Shown here in pieces: positions 22,725 through 35,420 of a DNA stretch of 64,000 nucleotides; positions within the stretch are counted from its first letter, which is position 1; each line of letters starts with the position of its first letter. Source of the DNA: Peromyscus leucopus (lineage: Eukaryota > Chordata > Mammalia > Rodentia > Cricetidae); contig NC_051070.1 of the NCBI RefSeq assembly GCF_004664715.2, forward strand, positions 46,572,456-46,636,455. The letters are read 5' to 3'. The notes under the pieces are model-generated. The model was not told the origin of the DNA and ran no database searches. It was given only the letters and a program-made list of their open reading frames with translations. A program made the translations under genes and the position numbers.

Positions 22725-23699
22725 ACACCACCGCTCCAGGTTTGTTAGCTCTTTTGTAACCAAGTATTCCAGTCACCAGACTGCGGCATGCACATGGATG
22801 CATGGGTGCTTGCAGTAAAAGGACTGGGCAGACCAGAAGGCTGTCTACCAGCAGCGGGGACATCTGCACGTGAGTTATTAGCACAGTCCCTGCACCGGGA
22901 CAGTGCTGCTGGTCTGGAATGAAGTCCTGGGAGCACACAGAGAGCTCGGCCAATGTGTCCCCAAAGCCATCATCTTCCGATTCACTTTCTCATCCTGGTG
23001 TATGTGCTCTGGGTTTTTCTGCCCGCGGTGTCCATCAATGGCGGCTTTGTTAATGTGAACAGAAAGCAAGGCGAATTCATTTGAAATCAACATCTCCTGG
23101 GTCTCACTGTGTGCTCCTCCTCACCAGAGCTGAAAATCGTTGCAACCTTGAGATTGAAAAACTGAATGAAATTGTCTTTTTTTTTTTTAAGTTGAGAGAC
23201 ATCTGGCAGCTGGAATTAAGGGTCACAAAAGTTTTGGAAATTGCACACCTGTCTATTTCCCTGTGGGCATCCCCTCTGGTTCTTATACACAGATCATCAG
23301 GGTCTAATTACGGAGGCCCTTAGGTCAGGCAAAGTCAGCTGCAATTCTGACCTGGCCTGCATGTTAACCTGCCTTTCTGGAAAGTGTCTAATTGCTCTTG
23401 CACCTTGGCTGGGCTGGGCTGGGCTTAGGCAGGAAGGACAAGGGGGAGCGTTGTTTGAGCTCTGGATACTTGCCAGACTCTAGGGTCCTCTGGGAAATGA
23501 ACAGACCTTCTTACTCCAGAGCTAAAGGAGATGGAAGACAGACAGATGGATGAGATGCTCTCACCCCCAAGACAGCAGCACCTGCATGCACGTATGTGCT
23601 TGTCCACACATGTGTGTGCCCATTTGACATTGAAATCAACAGACTCTAAAACATACATATTTGAACCCACACCGACCCAGTTTTGATTCTCTCCTGTCA
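22723..23699. other. unassigned non-coding sequence
   Basis: Nothing recognised apart from a short (GGGCT)4-like repeat at 23402-23424. Confidence 0.5.
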
Positions 23700-23895
23700 C
23701 CCGTTAAGCCTGTGAGCCTGGGTGAGCTAATTAGCCTTCTGGAACCGTGGGTTTCTTGTTTATAAAATGGGGAACAAAAAGAACCAAATCACAGTGTTGC
23801 TGGAGGGACAGGGGACAAAACACAAGAAAGCACTTTAGCAGTATCTGGCTGTGCCAACAGCTTGGTAAATGATTGATAACATTGCAACAATAACG
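23700..23895 (+). mobile_element. MIR SINE, nearly full length
   Basis: CCTGTGAGCCTGGGTGAGCT, TTTCTTGTTTATAAAATGGGG, CACAGTGTTGCTGGAGGGAC, GAAAGCACTTTAGCAGTATC and GGTAAATGATTGATAACATT follow MIR from the conserved core to the 3' end. Confidence 0.7.
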
Positions 23896-24154
23896 GCCAT
23901 GAAAGTCTCCTCTTCTATTCAGTCCTAAGCCCTCCACAGAAAGTCGGAGTTGATTCCATTTGGGGCTTTGCATAGAGTTCACTACTAGACAGAACTATAA
24001 CATAGGTTACAAATATCAATATCTGCAGCACGAATCCTTGCCCTCTGATCTGCAGGCAAGCTTTATTTGTTAGATCATACACAAAACATCACCACAAATA
24101 TTTCCGTCACAGTGAATTCCCAGAGAGAGGCCATCTGCATTTTGGGAACTGCGA

Positions 24155-24305
24155 GTTTATCTTCTTAAGGACAGAGGAAGAGAGGCCTGGAGACTCTTAG
24201 CACTTGACCAAGACTCCAGCTACTTATCCACAGAGTCAAGATCAGAAACTAGTTTTCCCAGTCCTGGTCTTGGGATCTTTCCACATATCCACTCAGTGTT
24301 TGGGA
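24155..24305 (-). mobile_element. MIR SINE
   Basis: GGACAGAGGAAGAGAGGCCT, CACTTGACCAAGACTCCAGC, CAGAAACTAGTTTTCCCAGT and GGGATCTTTCCAC match antisense MIR. Confidence 0.5.
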
Positions 24306-25207
24306 GGCATTTAAATAGACCAGTTCTTTGAGGAGCCAAGAACAAAGAGAAGTGGGTGTGCATGGTGGTTGATTTTAAGCGGTGCCCACGGAGAACGTCA
24401 AAGAGAAACCTTTGCTTGGAGAGTCTCTCCACGGTTCCCATCCTCCACTATGAATATAGCCCAAACTGTACTGCATGAATCGGGAACACAGGGCGGCCCA
24501 TCTGCAATGTGCACAGCATTGAGAGCCTGGTCCCCACGGAAACAGATCATTTTTGCTCGAGGAGGCATAAGAACTTAATAACAGAGAACAGATAGGTTCA
24601 TTAGGTTCATTGTCTTCAAAAAAGAGCTCGTGGTTCTCAGACACCCCCTTACACGGATGCAAAAGGGAGAGAACCAGAGAGATGTGAACACCATGAACTC
24701 ACAGGGTTCCGTGAACTCACTGACACAAACCCAGCCTTTACCAAGGCTTGGACGTGTGGCTTTGCCAGCCTGCAGCTTCAGAAGCCTAGCATGGCATCTG
24801 TAGTTCAGCCGTCAGCCCTCATGTGAGCTCCACGAACACAGGGATCTGCCGGAGGTTTGCTCTTGCCGCACCCCAAGTGTTCAGAGCGACACCCAGACAT
24901 GACAGCGGCCCCACAGCTGTTGAGCCTTGGAGGACAATTCAGTGTAGGTTGAAGTAAACAGTTTTCCTTCTTTGCGCCACCTTTCCCCATCCTGAAAAGT
25001 GTATAGAGTTTGAAGATCTTAGTGTCAGATAGAGTTCACAACTATCCTGCTTTGTTATTCTCTCTGGATGAACCATGGATATTCGGCCACTTAGCAGACA
25101 CACCTAAAGGCTACTTCACGTAAGTGACCATATGAGAAAGACCACAGGAAGACATTTGGTGGCTGCTATCTGTTCCTTCACTTGTACTGTCTTCTTGGGA
25201 GCAGTTC
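24306..25207. other. unassigned non-coding sequence
   Basis: Nothing recognised. Confidence 0.5.
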
Positions 25208-25440
25208 TGGGGGCTGGAGAGATGGCTTAACAGCTAAGAGCACGGACTGCTCTTCCAGAGGACCTAGGTTCTGTTCCCAGCACCGACACGGTAGCTCAGA
25301 ACTCCAGCCCCTAGGGGATCTCAGTCCTCTGGCACCCATGCACTTGTGCACATACCCACCCAGGGACAGGCAGACGGACAGACGGACAGACAGACGGACA
25401 GACACACATACACACATGATTAAAAATAAACCTTTTTTAA
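25208..25440 (+). mobile_element. B2 SINE with expanded internal repeat
   Basis: GGGCTGGAGAGATGGCTTAA, GAGCACGGACTGCTCTTCCA, GTTCTGTTCCCAGCACC and CCTCTGGCACCCATGCACTT are B2. It contains the Pol III A-box and B-box-like parts of its tRNA head. Near the 3' end a GGACAGAC-type repeat (25366-25404) replaces the usual tail. Confidence 0.85.
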
Positions 25441-26055
25441 AAGAAAGGAAGGAAAATTGTGTAAGATGGTTTTATTTTATTTATGTTATTTTATATGAAG
25501 TTGGCTGTGGCGTTCAGATTCACCTGTGATAGCAAAACAGCGTGTTCTGCTGGACCCTTTTTCTGGTTAAGCCCGTTCCCACAAGACAGGCACTGCAACC
25601 TCATAAAGATCCCGCTGAACCTCTACAGCAAGCCCTTCATGGAAGAAAGGCAGAGAACTTCCCAGATGGGAAACTGACCTGCCAACATCCTCAGGCTGTG
25701 ACTTACACTATCCCTAAAACTCACACCACGTCGATGTAAAGCCCTCACACTGAGCCTCCTCCCAAAACGCCAGCTCAATTAAAAACCACACGTGCATGGC
25801 CCAACTTCAATCCAAAAAATCAGAAAAACCACAAGTAGCAACATAGGTGAAGAGCTCATGTGTAAGTATACACATAAGTTTACTAAGTCTTAATGCATTA
25901 GGGGTCAGGGGCTATGGCATCATATCTACCTTGCCAAAGCGAACAGTAAGAAAAATAAAAGCATTGAGGATATGAAATAGGATCCAGCCCTTGCCATCTG
26001 GATCCTCTTCTTGAGTATCACACTCAGCTGAAATTCAGTGAAACCAATACATTAA
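25441..26055. other. unassigned non-coding sequence
   Basis: Nothing recognised. Confidence 0.5.
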
Positions 26056-26215
26056 ACCACAATGGTGTGGACCTGTAAGCCAAGCTTTAGGGAGGCTAAG
26101 AAAGTTAGATTGCAAGTTCAAGGCCTGCCTAGGTTATCAAATGGGCTCAAGGCCAACTTGAGCAATATAGTGAGACCTTGTCTCAAGATAAAAAATATAT
26201 AAATAAAAGATTAAA
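26056..26215 (+). mobile_element. diverged B1-family SINE
   Basis: ATGGTGTGGACCTGTAAGCC, GGGAGGCTAAGAAAGTTAGA, two adjacent 'GTTCAAGGCCTGCCT'-like blocks and GAGACCTTGTCTCAAGA fit an old B1-type monomer with an internal duplication. Confidence 0.55.
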
Positions 26216-26219
26216 CAAA

Positions 26220-27070
26220 ATGCCCCCACTGATGCAAACAGGGGCATGACTGTAATGGAGGTCACCAGTTGCTTTTTGATTGAGGATTCAAGGCCTGCCT
26301 CACAGGAGGGATTTCATGTGTGGTACTGCTATCCCAGTTAAAGGTCCATGACTGGGGAGGTCATAAACCCTGAGGGAGGAAGGAACTACTGTTGTTTTGT
26401 TAAGGGGACATACAGTCAAATTGCCAACTAAATATCTGTGTTTATACCCATAGATTAAGGCTGCTTTCGGCTTTGGTCAGAAAAGCTTCTCCTTGCAGTG
26501 GGTAACATGGAACTATTGATGCAGGCTCAGTGATGAGAATAAGTGACTCCACAGAGTTTAGCCCTAAATAGATCATCTATATGCCGTGCTGAGGGAACAC
26601 AGAAGAGCATGAAAGATTAAAGGATGTAAAAGGCAGTGGATGGGAAGGAGCATGATGAAACACCGTCTTTTGGACATGACAGGGATATTACACCATGAAC
26701 TCACAGACCTGTACCAGACTGGATCCATCAGCTCATGGACAGGTGGAACACATGGGTGCCCCCTAGGACCTGTGGGCCATTAATTGTTGCTGGGGGGAGG
26801 AGGAGTCACGTTCATCAGTGATGTAACCCTGGTGAGTTGCCTTTTCTCAAGCAAACAACCCCTCACCCATGCTCATGCAACACATCCCTAATTAAACTCA
26901 AGAGGTGTGTGGATGTGTGTGTGCGCGCACATGTGCACACCAAAGACAAAAGTAGGAAGAAGACTTGCTGGGAAGGAGGAAGTAAGAGGGATGAGGGAAA
27001 AACATAATGAAAGGAACATTATATAAAACTGTGAAAGAATAAATAATCTTAAATGAAATGTAAATAAATA
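26220..27070 (+). mobile_element. L1 3' UTR-like segment
   Basis: The end, CATTATATAAAACTGTGAAA followed by GAATAAATAATC and an A-rich run, resembles rodent L1 3' termini. The body recalls an Lx-type 3' UTR but I cannot place it precisely. A TG/CG stretch lies at 26911-26940. Confidence 0.5.
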
Positions 27071-27073
27071 AGT

Positions 27074-27097
27074 AGGCTGAAAATATAGCTCACTGGT
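27074..27097 (+). mobile_element. ID SINE, left part (interrupted)
   Basis: AGGCTGAAAATATAGCTCAC matches the BC1-derived ID head. The element continues at 27456 after the inserted LTR. Confidence 0.6.
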
Positions 27098-27455
27098 TGC
27101 CTTAGTTGGGGTTTCTATTGCTGTGAAGAGACACCATGACCACAGCAACTCTTAAAAAGGAAAACATTTTATTGGGCTGGCTTACAGTTCAGAAGTTTAG
27201 TCCATTGTCATCATGGCCGGACATGGTGACACACAGACAGACATGGTGCTGGAGAAGGAGCTGGAAGATGTACATCTTGATCCACAGGCAGCAGGAAGGA
27301 GTCTGAGCGTCATACTGAGTGTGGCATGAGTAAAAGAGGCCTCAAAGCCACCTTCACAGTGACACACTTCCTCCAAGGCCACACTTACTTCAACAAGGCC
27401 ACACCTCCTAATAGTGCTACTCCCTTTGGGGGCCATTTTCTTTCAAACCCCCACA
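27098..27455 (-). mobile_element. ORR1/MT-type MaLR LTR
   Basis: TTGGGGTTTCTATTGCTGTG, AAGAGACACCATGACCACAG, TTACAGTTCAGAAGTTTAGT, AAGGCCACACCTCCTAATAG and GGGGGCCATTTTCTTTCAAA are the antisense of the LTR type at 13866. It starts TG and ends CA. Flanks CTGGT and GTAGT each differ by one base from GTGGT, the ID sequence expected at the site. Confidence 0.82.
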
Positions 27456-27525
27456 GTAGTAAAGTGTTTGCCTAGCATACATACACAAAGCCCCTAAAGT
27501 CAAGGCTCAATACTGAAGAAAAAGG
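27456..27525 (+). mobile_element. ID SINE, right part
   Basis: AAAGTGTTTGCCTAGCATAC and CAAGGCTCAATACTGAAG continue the ID body, followed by an A-rich tail. Confidence 0.62.
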
Positions 27526-28066
27526 CAAATAATTAAGAAGTCATTTGCACATCCTATTGACGAACATTGAACTGGCCTAGGATATCATTTGTATTTCACG
27601 TAGAAAAAGCAGCTAATGTAGCGTGGTTTGGGCTGAAAGACCAGATCTCCCCTGAATGACTCGAGCTCAGATTCTGAACATCAGCTTCTCTCTCTGTCCC
27701 ATAAGGGCAAAGAGAGCAGTGTTGTTTAAAAGTCAGAGAGTGCCTGCCAGCTCCCAGGAGCCTGTTCTTACCAATGATGCTTTGCAAAGACGATGATCAA
27801 AGAAGCCACCGCTCTAACTGTGACCGTGACCTGTCACACTACCAACCTGGGCAAACACTTGGCTTCCTCTCCCAGTAATGTTAGTAATATGTATAAAATG
27901 CAAGGTGCCAATATTTCCCAGCCTCAACAGATCAATTTTTCAGTAGACAAATTTGTAGAAACCAAATGTGTTATGTTCATTTGTCCACAGCTTTCAATGG
28001 TCCAAACTAAACATTCCTATTTAAAACAGGGTTTTCTTTCCCAACAACTTAGGACACAGATGGACG

Positions 28067-28069
<3 letters not shown>

Positions 28070-28120
<51 letters not shown>
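28070..28120. repeat. (CA)n microsatellite
   Basis: An uninterrupted CA run of about 50 bases. Confidence 0.98.
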
Positions 28121-28122
<2 letters not shown>

Positions 28123-30573
28123 CTTGCTTAGCCCAGCAATTCATTTCTCATTTTGGTTTGGGACCCAGCCAGTTGGTAAAAGGTTTCAGCGTGTGTTTAC
28201 TGCCTCTTTGTTCTCAGGCATTTCTGCGGCCTTCTGGCAACTCTTTGGTCTGCTGCAAGCAGCAAAGCCTTCCAGGGTTACAAAGTCCAGACAGATCCCA
28301 GGCTCTGACCACTGCCTTGGGCTGATAAAAAACAGCTGGAAGCCTTTCCTCTCCTAACCCAGGCTCATGCCCAGCTCTCTAGGCAAACATGAGGCAGGAG
28401 CTGAGTCCCTGACCCCAGGACTGCTCTTCCTGGGCCCCCACTCAGGACTTGACTTGACATTCGCCTCTCAATTCTCCCAATCTCCAACAATAGATCGAAG
28501 GACCATGGGTAGGTGGGTGTGCCCATCACATCTGGTTTTCAACAGTGATGCTACAGATTCCAACTTCCAGGAGCTCAGGGATGTCTTTCTAAATATTTTA
28601 TCTAAGCATTCAGCACCAGTGCAAGCCTCCAGTCCTGACCCTAGTTAAGGGGTCTACTGTGACTGAACTTGAGGTTATAGCCTGTGCACCAAATCAGAGT
28701 CAATTGCCCATCCTCAATAAGCCAACTAAAAGAGTCAAATTAATAGTGGAGGGCAGAAAAGGGAGAGTTCTTCAATGTGTCCACGCAGGGAAGAGGAACA
28801 AAGAGACCCAGTGATGCCCCATAATCTGTCTTTGGAATCCTGAAGTGAGATTAACGTTTAAATAGAGGGCCAAGGAGATTCACACCTAAGTAGACTGAGT
28901 TAAAGTGTGGTCCCACCCACCACTGACCCATCATTGTCTAGGCCTCCGTCTCATCCTGTAAGATGGTCTGACAAGTTGTTAAAAACTGTGTGAAATCTCT
29001 TCCACAGCTGGACTTTTCTTTCCAGGATGAAATTCCTGGGGAAAAACCTCATTTATTTGGGGTCCATTATTCTCAATCATCTGACAGATTGAGGGATACC
29101 AGGTCTCTTTAGAAAATCTTCAGTTGCAGTTCTCTAAACTTAGAAGTAAGAAAATCAAATCCAAGCTGCACCCCTCTCTGGCCCCCTCATCTCCCCGCCA
29201 TCGTTAGAGCACTTAAATACATGCTGTGGCAAAGGTATTCAAAAGCTGTACGACTCGATAGTCAAAGATGCCACCGTTAGCCTTCAACTGGCCAAGACCC
29301 AAAACTGACTTTGCCATTGAATGATGTTCTGGGATATTGAACCAAGTCTGGAATCTCCCTTCGCCACAGCTCTTCAGATGTAAAGCAAAGATAGACAATG
29401 ACACCTAGAGCTGGTATAGAGGCTGATGGAGGTGGTGGGCAGAAAAGGCCTGCTCCATGTTGGTGGTCAGGATTGAAAGTCTAAATATAAGTTCTGGCAG
29501 TCTCCTCAGTACACTCTGGGTTTGTTTCAACGAGCACCCCACAGCTCCCATAAAAGGTTCAGTAGATTGAATGAGTTCATACAGGTTTCTGTGGGAGGTG
29601 TTAAGCCTCTGGTATATTCTCAACTTTGAGAATAGTGTCACCAGTTGACTGAGTAACTAATTTGACAAACATATCTTCAACATCGAGCGTTGTTGAAGCA
29701 CCAATCTATGGGACAGAAAAGTCCCAGCTGTCCTTGCACTGAACTGGAGAGATGGAGACCCTGGCCAGATGTTGTGGTTAGAATGTGAGCTAGGAGGGAC
29801 TATAACAGTGGACCGCTGCAAAGGGATGAATAAGCAGGAACTTCCAGAGGAGGACACAGGAGCAAAGTCCAGACAGAGTGGGTCTGCAAAGTCACAAACA
29901 CAGCTCTGGAGAACGAGGACTGCTTCAATGTGGATGGAAGACATGAGAACAGGCATGTCCACTCTGCTGCTGTAATCATGTGCCTTCGGCCACTGGAACT
30001 CCAAATTTCAAGATACTCAGACAGGTTAGGTCACCACCTCCAATGATCTGCTCAAATCCAGCCCCTGGGGCAGAAGTGGGGGAGACAGAAGAACATCAGT
30101 GAGATGGACCGTGGAGTCGTTATGCGATTTAGTTCATTTTCTCCACTCTTGGTTTTCAGTGGAAGCCAATGTCTTCTCAAAGTTCAGTTTCTTCATCTAC
30201 ACAGTGAGTCTCTGTTGCTTTTAAGGGAAGACTGTTACTCCAACATTGCTGTATGTCACCCCGTGAACATTTTCTTCAAATAAAGGGCTGTTAATGTACC
30301 CTTCAAGAAGACATACGCAGCAATTTACTGGAAATGCACTGTACTTTTCACACATGGCCACGAGCATCTTAAATAGATTTTTCCCAGTTTCCTCATGGCC
30401 CCGCTTGACTTTGTCACCCTTTGCTCCAACCAGAGGACAGTGAGCTATCAGATCTCACCATTGCTTCCTGAGAAGAGACTGCGTCACATCACACCAGAAG
30501 CAAAGAGTCACACAGGTAAAAGTACACAAGTCCCTCCTGGCCATCCTCCATCATCTTTCTCCATGAGAAAAAA

Positions 30574-30604
30574 AAGCAAACAAACAAACAAACAAACAAA
30601 CAAA
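30574..30604. repeat. (CAAA)n microsatellite
   Basis: About seven CAAA units. Confidence 0.95.
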
Positions 30605-31806
30605 TGTCAACAATAAAACAACTAAAATCTATCAGGGCCTGGGGGGTGAGTGCACTGATGCATCGTATAGTCTGACTCCTCAACAGAGAAATATCCTGGA
30701 CACGTGACTTCTTTTCTACCACCAGTGACGCTGTCTCGGGACTCTATGTAACGTCACCATGTTCCAAACTGCTGCCGACCTGCCCTGAGGCCAAAGCCAG
30801 GCAGGATATCCTGTACACACTGATCGAAATGGAACACCAGGGTCTTGACCACTGAAGCGTCTGCATATTGACAATTCCACATTTTATGTAAGAGATCTGA
30901 TACGCTCTGTCAGACCCCAAGAAGTTCCTCAGTGAAAAAGAGAGAAAATTAGCCACCTTATTTATTGCCCTAGTGGTCCAGGGGCTCCTTTTCCATAAAG
31001 GCTGAGAATGCAACACATCCAGCCCACAAAGAACCCTGGTGGGTGGACAGGATCTTAGGGGAAACACAGCGGAGGTCTGGGACAAATATTTAAGTGAACA
31101 TTACAATTATACAGCAAAATCCCCCGGGGCATAGCAGGTGACTAGACGTCTACACTGAAATCTACGGTCTCCACCAAGCTGACAATACAAGAAAATTTCA
31201 CACGAGAAAGTGAAAGATTCAGGAGGAAATGACTTTTTCAAACCTGCCGCACTGGGTTGCTCAGCTTCCCACTCTTCAAGCCTTCTCCAAAGTCCACAAA
31301 GAGCTGAGTGGTGGCTTCCTGATTCCAGATTGTCCTTCCCACTCTGACTTAACAAATTCATCCACCGCCCACCCTGCTCTGGGAACCCAGCACTGCATAA
31401 ACAATGGCCCAGGCAGAGTCTTTGTGACACAAACCAAGTCTGCCCAGAAGGGGAAAGGAACAATGCTGTGGATGCTGTGGGTGCTGTGGCAGGGACAGGG
31501 ACAGAGCATCCAGTTCACTCTCCTCCCCGAGTTGCCCCTGGTTTTGATGTCAGTGGCTCAGCCCTGGGCTCCTTCCCTTAGTAAAATGCACAGACCTGCA
31601 TCTTCAAGGGGTTGGTAGAAAGAGAAAGCACGGCCCCCGAGATGGAGAGCTGGGCCAGTTAGGGAACTAGCAGCAGCTGTCACTGCACAGATGTGTTCCT
31701 TTCGGTGACCCTGCCACACAAACCCTTCTGGGAGAGTGCTCTGGAAACGACCCTGTTAGAACTAAGAAATGGAGACTCCGGGTTAATGTTACCGGGTTCC
31801 TTGATT

Positions 31807-31885
31807 TGCAGCCCTGGATGTTGAACCCAGGACCCGTATGTGCTGGCAAGCACTCTATCCTTAAGCTATGGTATTCCAAGCTCTC
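31807..31885 (-). mobile_element. ID-type SINE unit
   Basis: GTTGAACCCAGGACCCGTAT, GCTGGCAAGCACTCTATCC and TAAGCTATGGTATTCCAAGC are antisense ID. It lies just upstream (plus-strand order) of an antisense B1. Confidence 0.65.
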
Positions 31886-31892
31886 TTTTTAC

Positions 31893-32014
31893 TTATTATT
31901 TTTGAGACAGTGTCTCACTAAATTGCCCAGGCAGGTCTTGAACTTGGCATCACTCCTGCCTCAGCCTCCCAGGAAATGTGATTACAGGCCTCCAATATCA
32001 GGCCTAGCTTTGCC
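31893..32014 (-). mobile_element. B1-family SINE
   Basis: TTTTTGAGACAGTGTCTCAC, GCCCAGGCAGGTCTTGAACT and CCTGCCTCAGCCTCCCAG match antisense B1, with an older-looking CACTAAATTGCCCAGG left arm. Confidence 0.65.
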
Positions 32015-34589
32015 TGTTCATTAAGGAGTAGGAAAACCTCCAGAGGACATCTGGTGGCAGTAGAAAACATCTTATATCTTAGGAAGTTTTTGTATTTTTC
32101 TCCAAGTGGCCACACCTACATGCTCTTGGAGAAAGACCGCTGTCACTCCACTGGTGGGCCTGGGAGAGAGTCCCATCAGGTTGAAAAGTCGAGGTCATCC
32201 CCCTTACTGTCACGTGACTTCTCTGTATAGTGTGATCCAATGCATGAGGCTTCACCATGGTCTGCACCCATCCTGCCGCTCCCTGGAATTCAGGATCTAT
32301 CTGAGGCCGACTCTGTTAATTGACCCCAGACATCCAGGTCCCACCCTCTTCTCATTCCTGCCTCCAACTACAGAGGCTACAAGTTAATGGTTCCTCCCTT
32401 CCAGTGAAGCAATGGCCTCTGACCCCATTCTGCCCATGAAATGGAAGCAGAAGTCTCCCACAGACAGCATCAGGAAAATTTTCCTTTCTTGAACAAAAGG
32501 GACAACCTTAGCTGGCACAGCCCTGCTGTCCCCAACCTCGATTTCTGTTTTGAATGTGCTCTGGGTGCACGATTCTCTTACAAAGGGGGCAAAGTGCAAT
32601 ATTGGGGCTCATTGACTCCAAAGCCTCTGCTCCTAACCACGGCTTTCCACACAGACAGCTCACAGAAAGACGACAATGCGGGCAGTATGCACTAGAGAAA
32701 AGTGCCTTGGCCTCAGCACTGTTCTTGCCATATTCTAGCTCTTCAGCCTGCGAACAGATCACCAACCCCAGCAAGTCTCATTCTCCTCCTTTGTGATCAC
32801 GGCTTGAGCAAAGTCTCTGAAGTACTCTCCAGGGTTCCCGTTCTATAGTTAGGAACCTAGAATATGAACATTCGCCTCTGAGAAGCCACTCTGTGCCCAA
32901 AGCACAGCTGTGTCTAACAGACCCAGACCCTGTGGAGCCAGATAGTGACCCAAACAATTCATGGCGTCATCCTCTCCCCTGCTGAATAGCACTGTCGTGA
33001 CATATCATAAACCCAAGAGTCCCTATATCTTCTCAAGGTTTAAAGCAAGCTTGCACAGTGCCTAGGTACTATAGCCTGCCACGATCTGGATCCAAAGACA
33101 GAAGTCACAAACCTTTCCCCACAAGTCATCAAAGTGTTTGGGCCTACATCTGTACATTTGGTTTAACAATAAAAACCTCCTTCATCCTACTTCCAACCAA
33201 CGTTACAGTGAAATCATGTAAAAGAAAGCTCTTTTAAAATGGCAAACATCTTATCATTATCTAGGGTCTAGCAATGCTCAGAGAAGCCTAAGGAAGCTGT
33301 CGATTGCAAGCTTGGCCTGTACAACACCCACCAGGCACTCACTGTTCTCAGTGAAGAGACTCCGCTGAAGGCAGACCTTTGATCCTCTGCTATCTAGCTG
33401 CACTCTCTGGCCGATTCTTGTGGTGCTCACCCTCAACTCGGTTTGGAGAGGGCCTTTTCGCAACACCTAGCTTTATGCTCTTTGCAAAACCCAAAGGCAA
33501 GAAAAACAAAAGGCAAAGAGAAGTTTATAAATGTTCAACCGTTTGTATTAAGACACTTGCATGCTTCCTGCCTACCGCCTTCTATCACACATCACCGGCT
33601 CTTGTGTAATCCGATACAGAAAATAAGACAATAAAATTAGAAATATGTCCTCCAAAGATATGGTTTGTGATTCGTCTGCTTCTGCTCATGGGGTGTGTCA
33701 TTTTCAACACTGGTGTTTGGATCTGAGGCCCCAATGTCACTGTTCAAACATCAAAAAGAAGTCACCCGAACTCAGGACAGCCAGCAGAGCAGAGGGCTGG
33801 CTTTCTATTTCCCTCTTGCCTCTCCTTGGTTCTCTGGTGGGATCCCTGAACTTTTGATGTTGCCTCCTGTCCACCACTTGGAATCATTTACTACAACCTG
33901 CCCAAACCAAACCAAGGAAAGATGGTCACGTCCTCCATGTTCTGTTGAGTCAAACACGGATCTCTTCAAAATGTCAGTGATTCGTACCTGGAACAGAACC
34001 TGCTTTTTAAGGATGTCGTGGGAAGGATGGGGCTTCTGATCCCTGGGTCTGGTTGCTTCCCCTAGCTTCAGGTAGGGGAACTGCCAGGCAAATCTGGGCA
34101 GCTCAGATTACAGTGGCTGGGAAGAGACTCTCCAACTCAGCTTGAAGTCCTGGGTAGAGCAGGCCTCCACTTCCTCACGTGACCTGTCCCGCCATCTTAG
34201 GCAGGATATGACCCTTACTCCTTCCAACACATCATTGTCCACTACCATACAACTTGCTCTTAATTCAGCTGCCTGTTCTCTTAAGGTCTGTTGCCTGATG
34301 GGAAAATTTGTTGTCACCGGAGACAAGTCCACTGTAGGAAGCAACATGGGCCAGGGAGACTGGCATAATGCCAGTCTTTGGGCAGCAATGGGGTCGTCTT
34401 AACTCTGCTTCTCACCATCTCTGGCATCTCAGACATTCACTTTTTCTTTCCAGTCTTGAGCTGCTCAGGAGCTAGTGTGAATGAGGATGTCCCTGAGGCG
34501 TTAGTTTGTAGGCGCCTATAAATAATTTCCTCACGATATGCCTGCCATATAAAGACTTCTCAATAAAGGTCAATCAGTAAAGAGAACTA
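32015..34589. other. unassigned non-coding sequence
   Basis: About 2.6 kb without a recognised gene or repeat. Confidence 0.5.
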
Positions 34590-34775
34590 CTTACTGAACA
34601 CCTTTCTGGGGCCAGCCATTCAGGCTAGGAACATTGTAGTCACTCTGTCGTCCTTACAGTGATGCGATGGCATACAAGTTATGAGCCCTGAGAAGGTGAC
34701 GTGACTTGCCCAATGCCACGAGGCTATTGAGAGACACAGCATAGGTAAGAGTTGAGCCCAGGTCTGTCTGATCAG
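34590..34775 (-). mobile_element. MIR SINE, nearly full length
   Basis: TTACTGAACACCTTTCTGGG, GGTGACGTGACTTGCCCAAT, GCCACGAGGCTATTGAGAGA and GTTGAGCCCAGGTCTGTCTG follow antisense MIR end to end. Confidence 0.68.
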
Positions 34776-35090
34776 AAGTCATATGTGAAGGTCTGGGTGG
34801 AGGGAGCAGGGCTGTGTCAAGAAAACCAGAGTTGAAGAAAAAATCCTGGTAGGGAGCTTCTGTAAGGCCAAAGGCGGCGAGAGTTACTCGTGGGAAGACC
34901 CTCTTGGAGGGTGGGAAGCTCAGTCACCAAAATGAGACAAGTGTCCTTTCTGACAAGTGCTAGAAGAAATCACCATCGAAACTGTGGGTCGACCCAACTA
35001 CCATCCCTAGTCCTTTCCAACAGAATCTCAACTGTGGTCAGCTTTGTGTCTGTGCTGAACAGGGAGGCATTCCCCTTGCTAAATGCTGAC
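34776..35090. other. unassigned non-coding sequence
   Basis: Nothing recognised. Confidence 0.5.
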
Positions 35091-35420
35091 GGCACTGAAT
35101 ATTTGTGTCAAATATTCATGTGTTGCAAATTCACATGTTGCAACCTAGCCCTCCAGGGGATGGTGTTAGGAGTGGGTCTCAAGGAGGTGACTGATGTCTT
35201 TGTAAAAGAGACCCGTGGAGAGGGAGACCCATGCTTTCTCCTTTCCGTGGTGTGAGGGCCCAGCAACCAGGCAACCTGTGAGCCAGGACAGGGACCTCAG
35301 CAGACACTGACTGCTAATGCCTTTACCAAGGACTTGGCAGCCTCCTCCCCAACAATAAATTCTTGTTGATCAGTTACCCAGTCTGCGGTATTGCCACAGC
35401 TGCCTGAACTAACAAAAGCA
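35091..35420 (+). mobile_element. MLT1/MST-type MaLR LTR
   Basis: AATTCACATGTTGCAACCTA, GGATGGTGTTAGGAGTGGGT, GTCTTTGTAAAAGAGACCCG, CAATAAATTCTTGTTGATCA, GTTACCCAGTCTGCGGTATT and GCCTGAACTAACAAAAGC are in MaLR LTR order, including an AATAAA. Confidence 0.6.

Larger units (their letters stand above)
27526..31806. other. repeat-poor unassigned sequence
   Basis: Over 4 kb with only two simple repeats and a possible diverged L2 trace near 29650. I find no gene: open frames are short and domain-free. The scarcity of SINEs compared with the rest of the window is notable. Confidence 0.5.

Noticed and set aside
25208..25290. tRNA-like sequence at the head of the B2
   Set aside because: It is the Pol III promoter part of a SINE, continued by the B2 body, not a tRNA gene.
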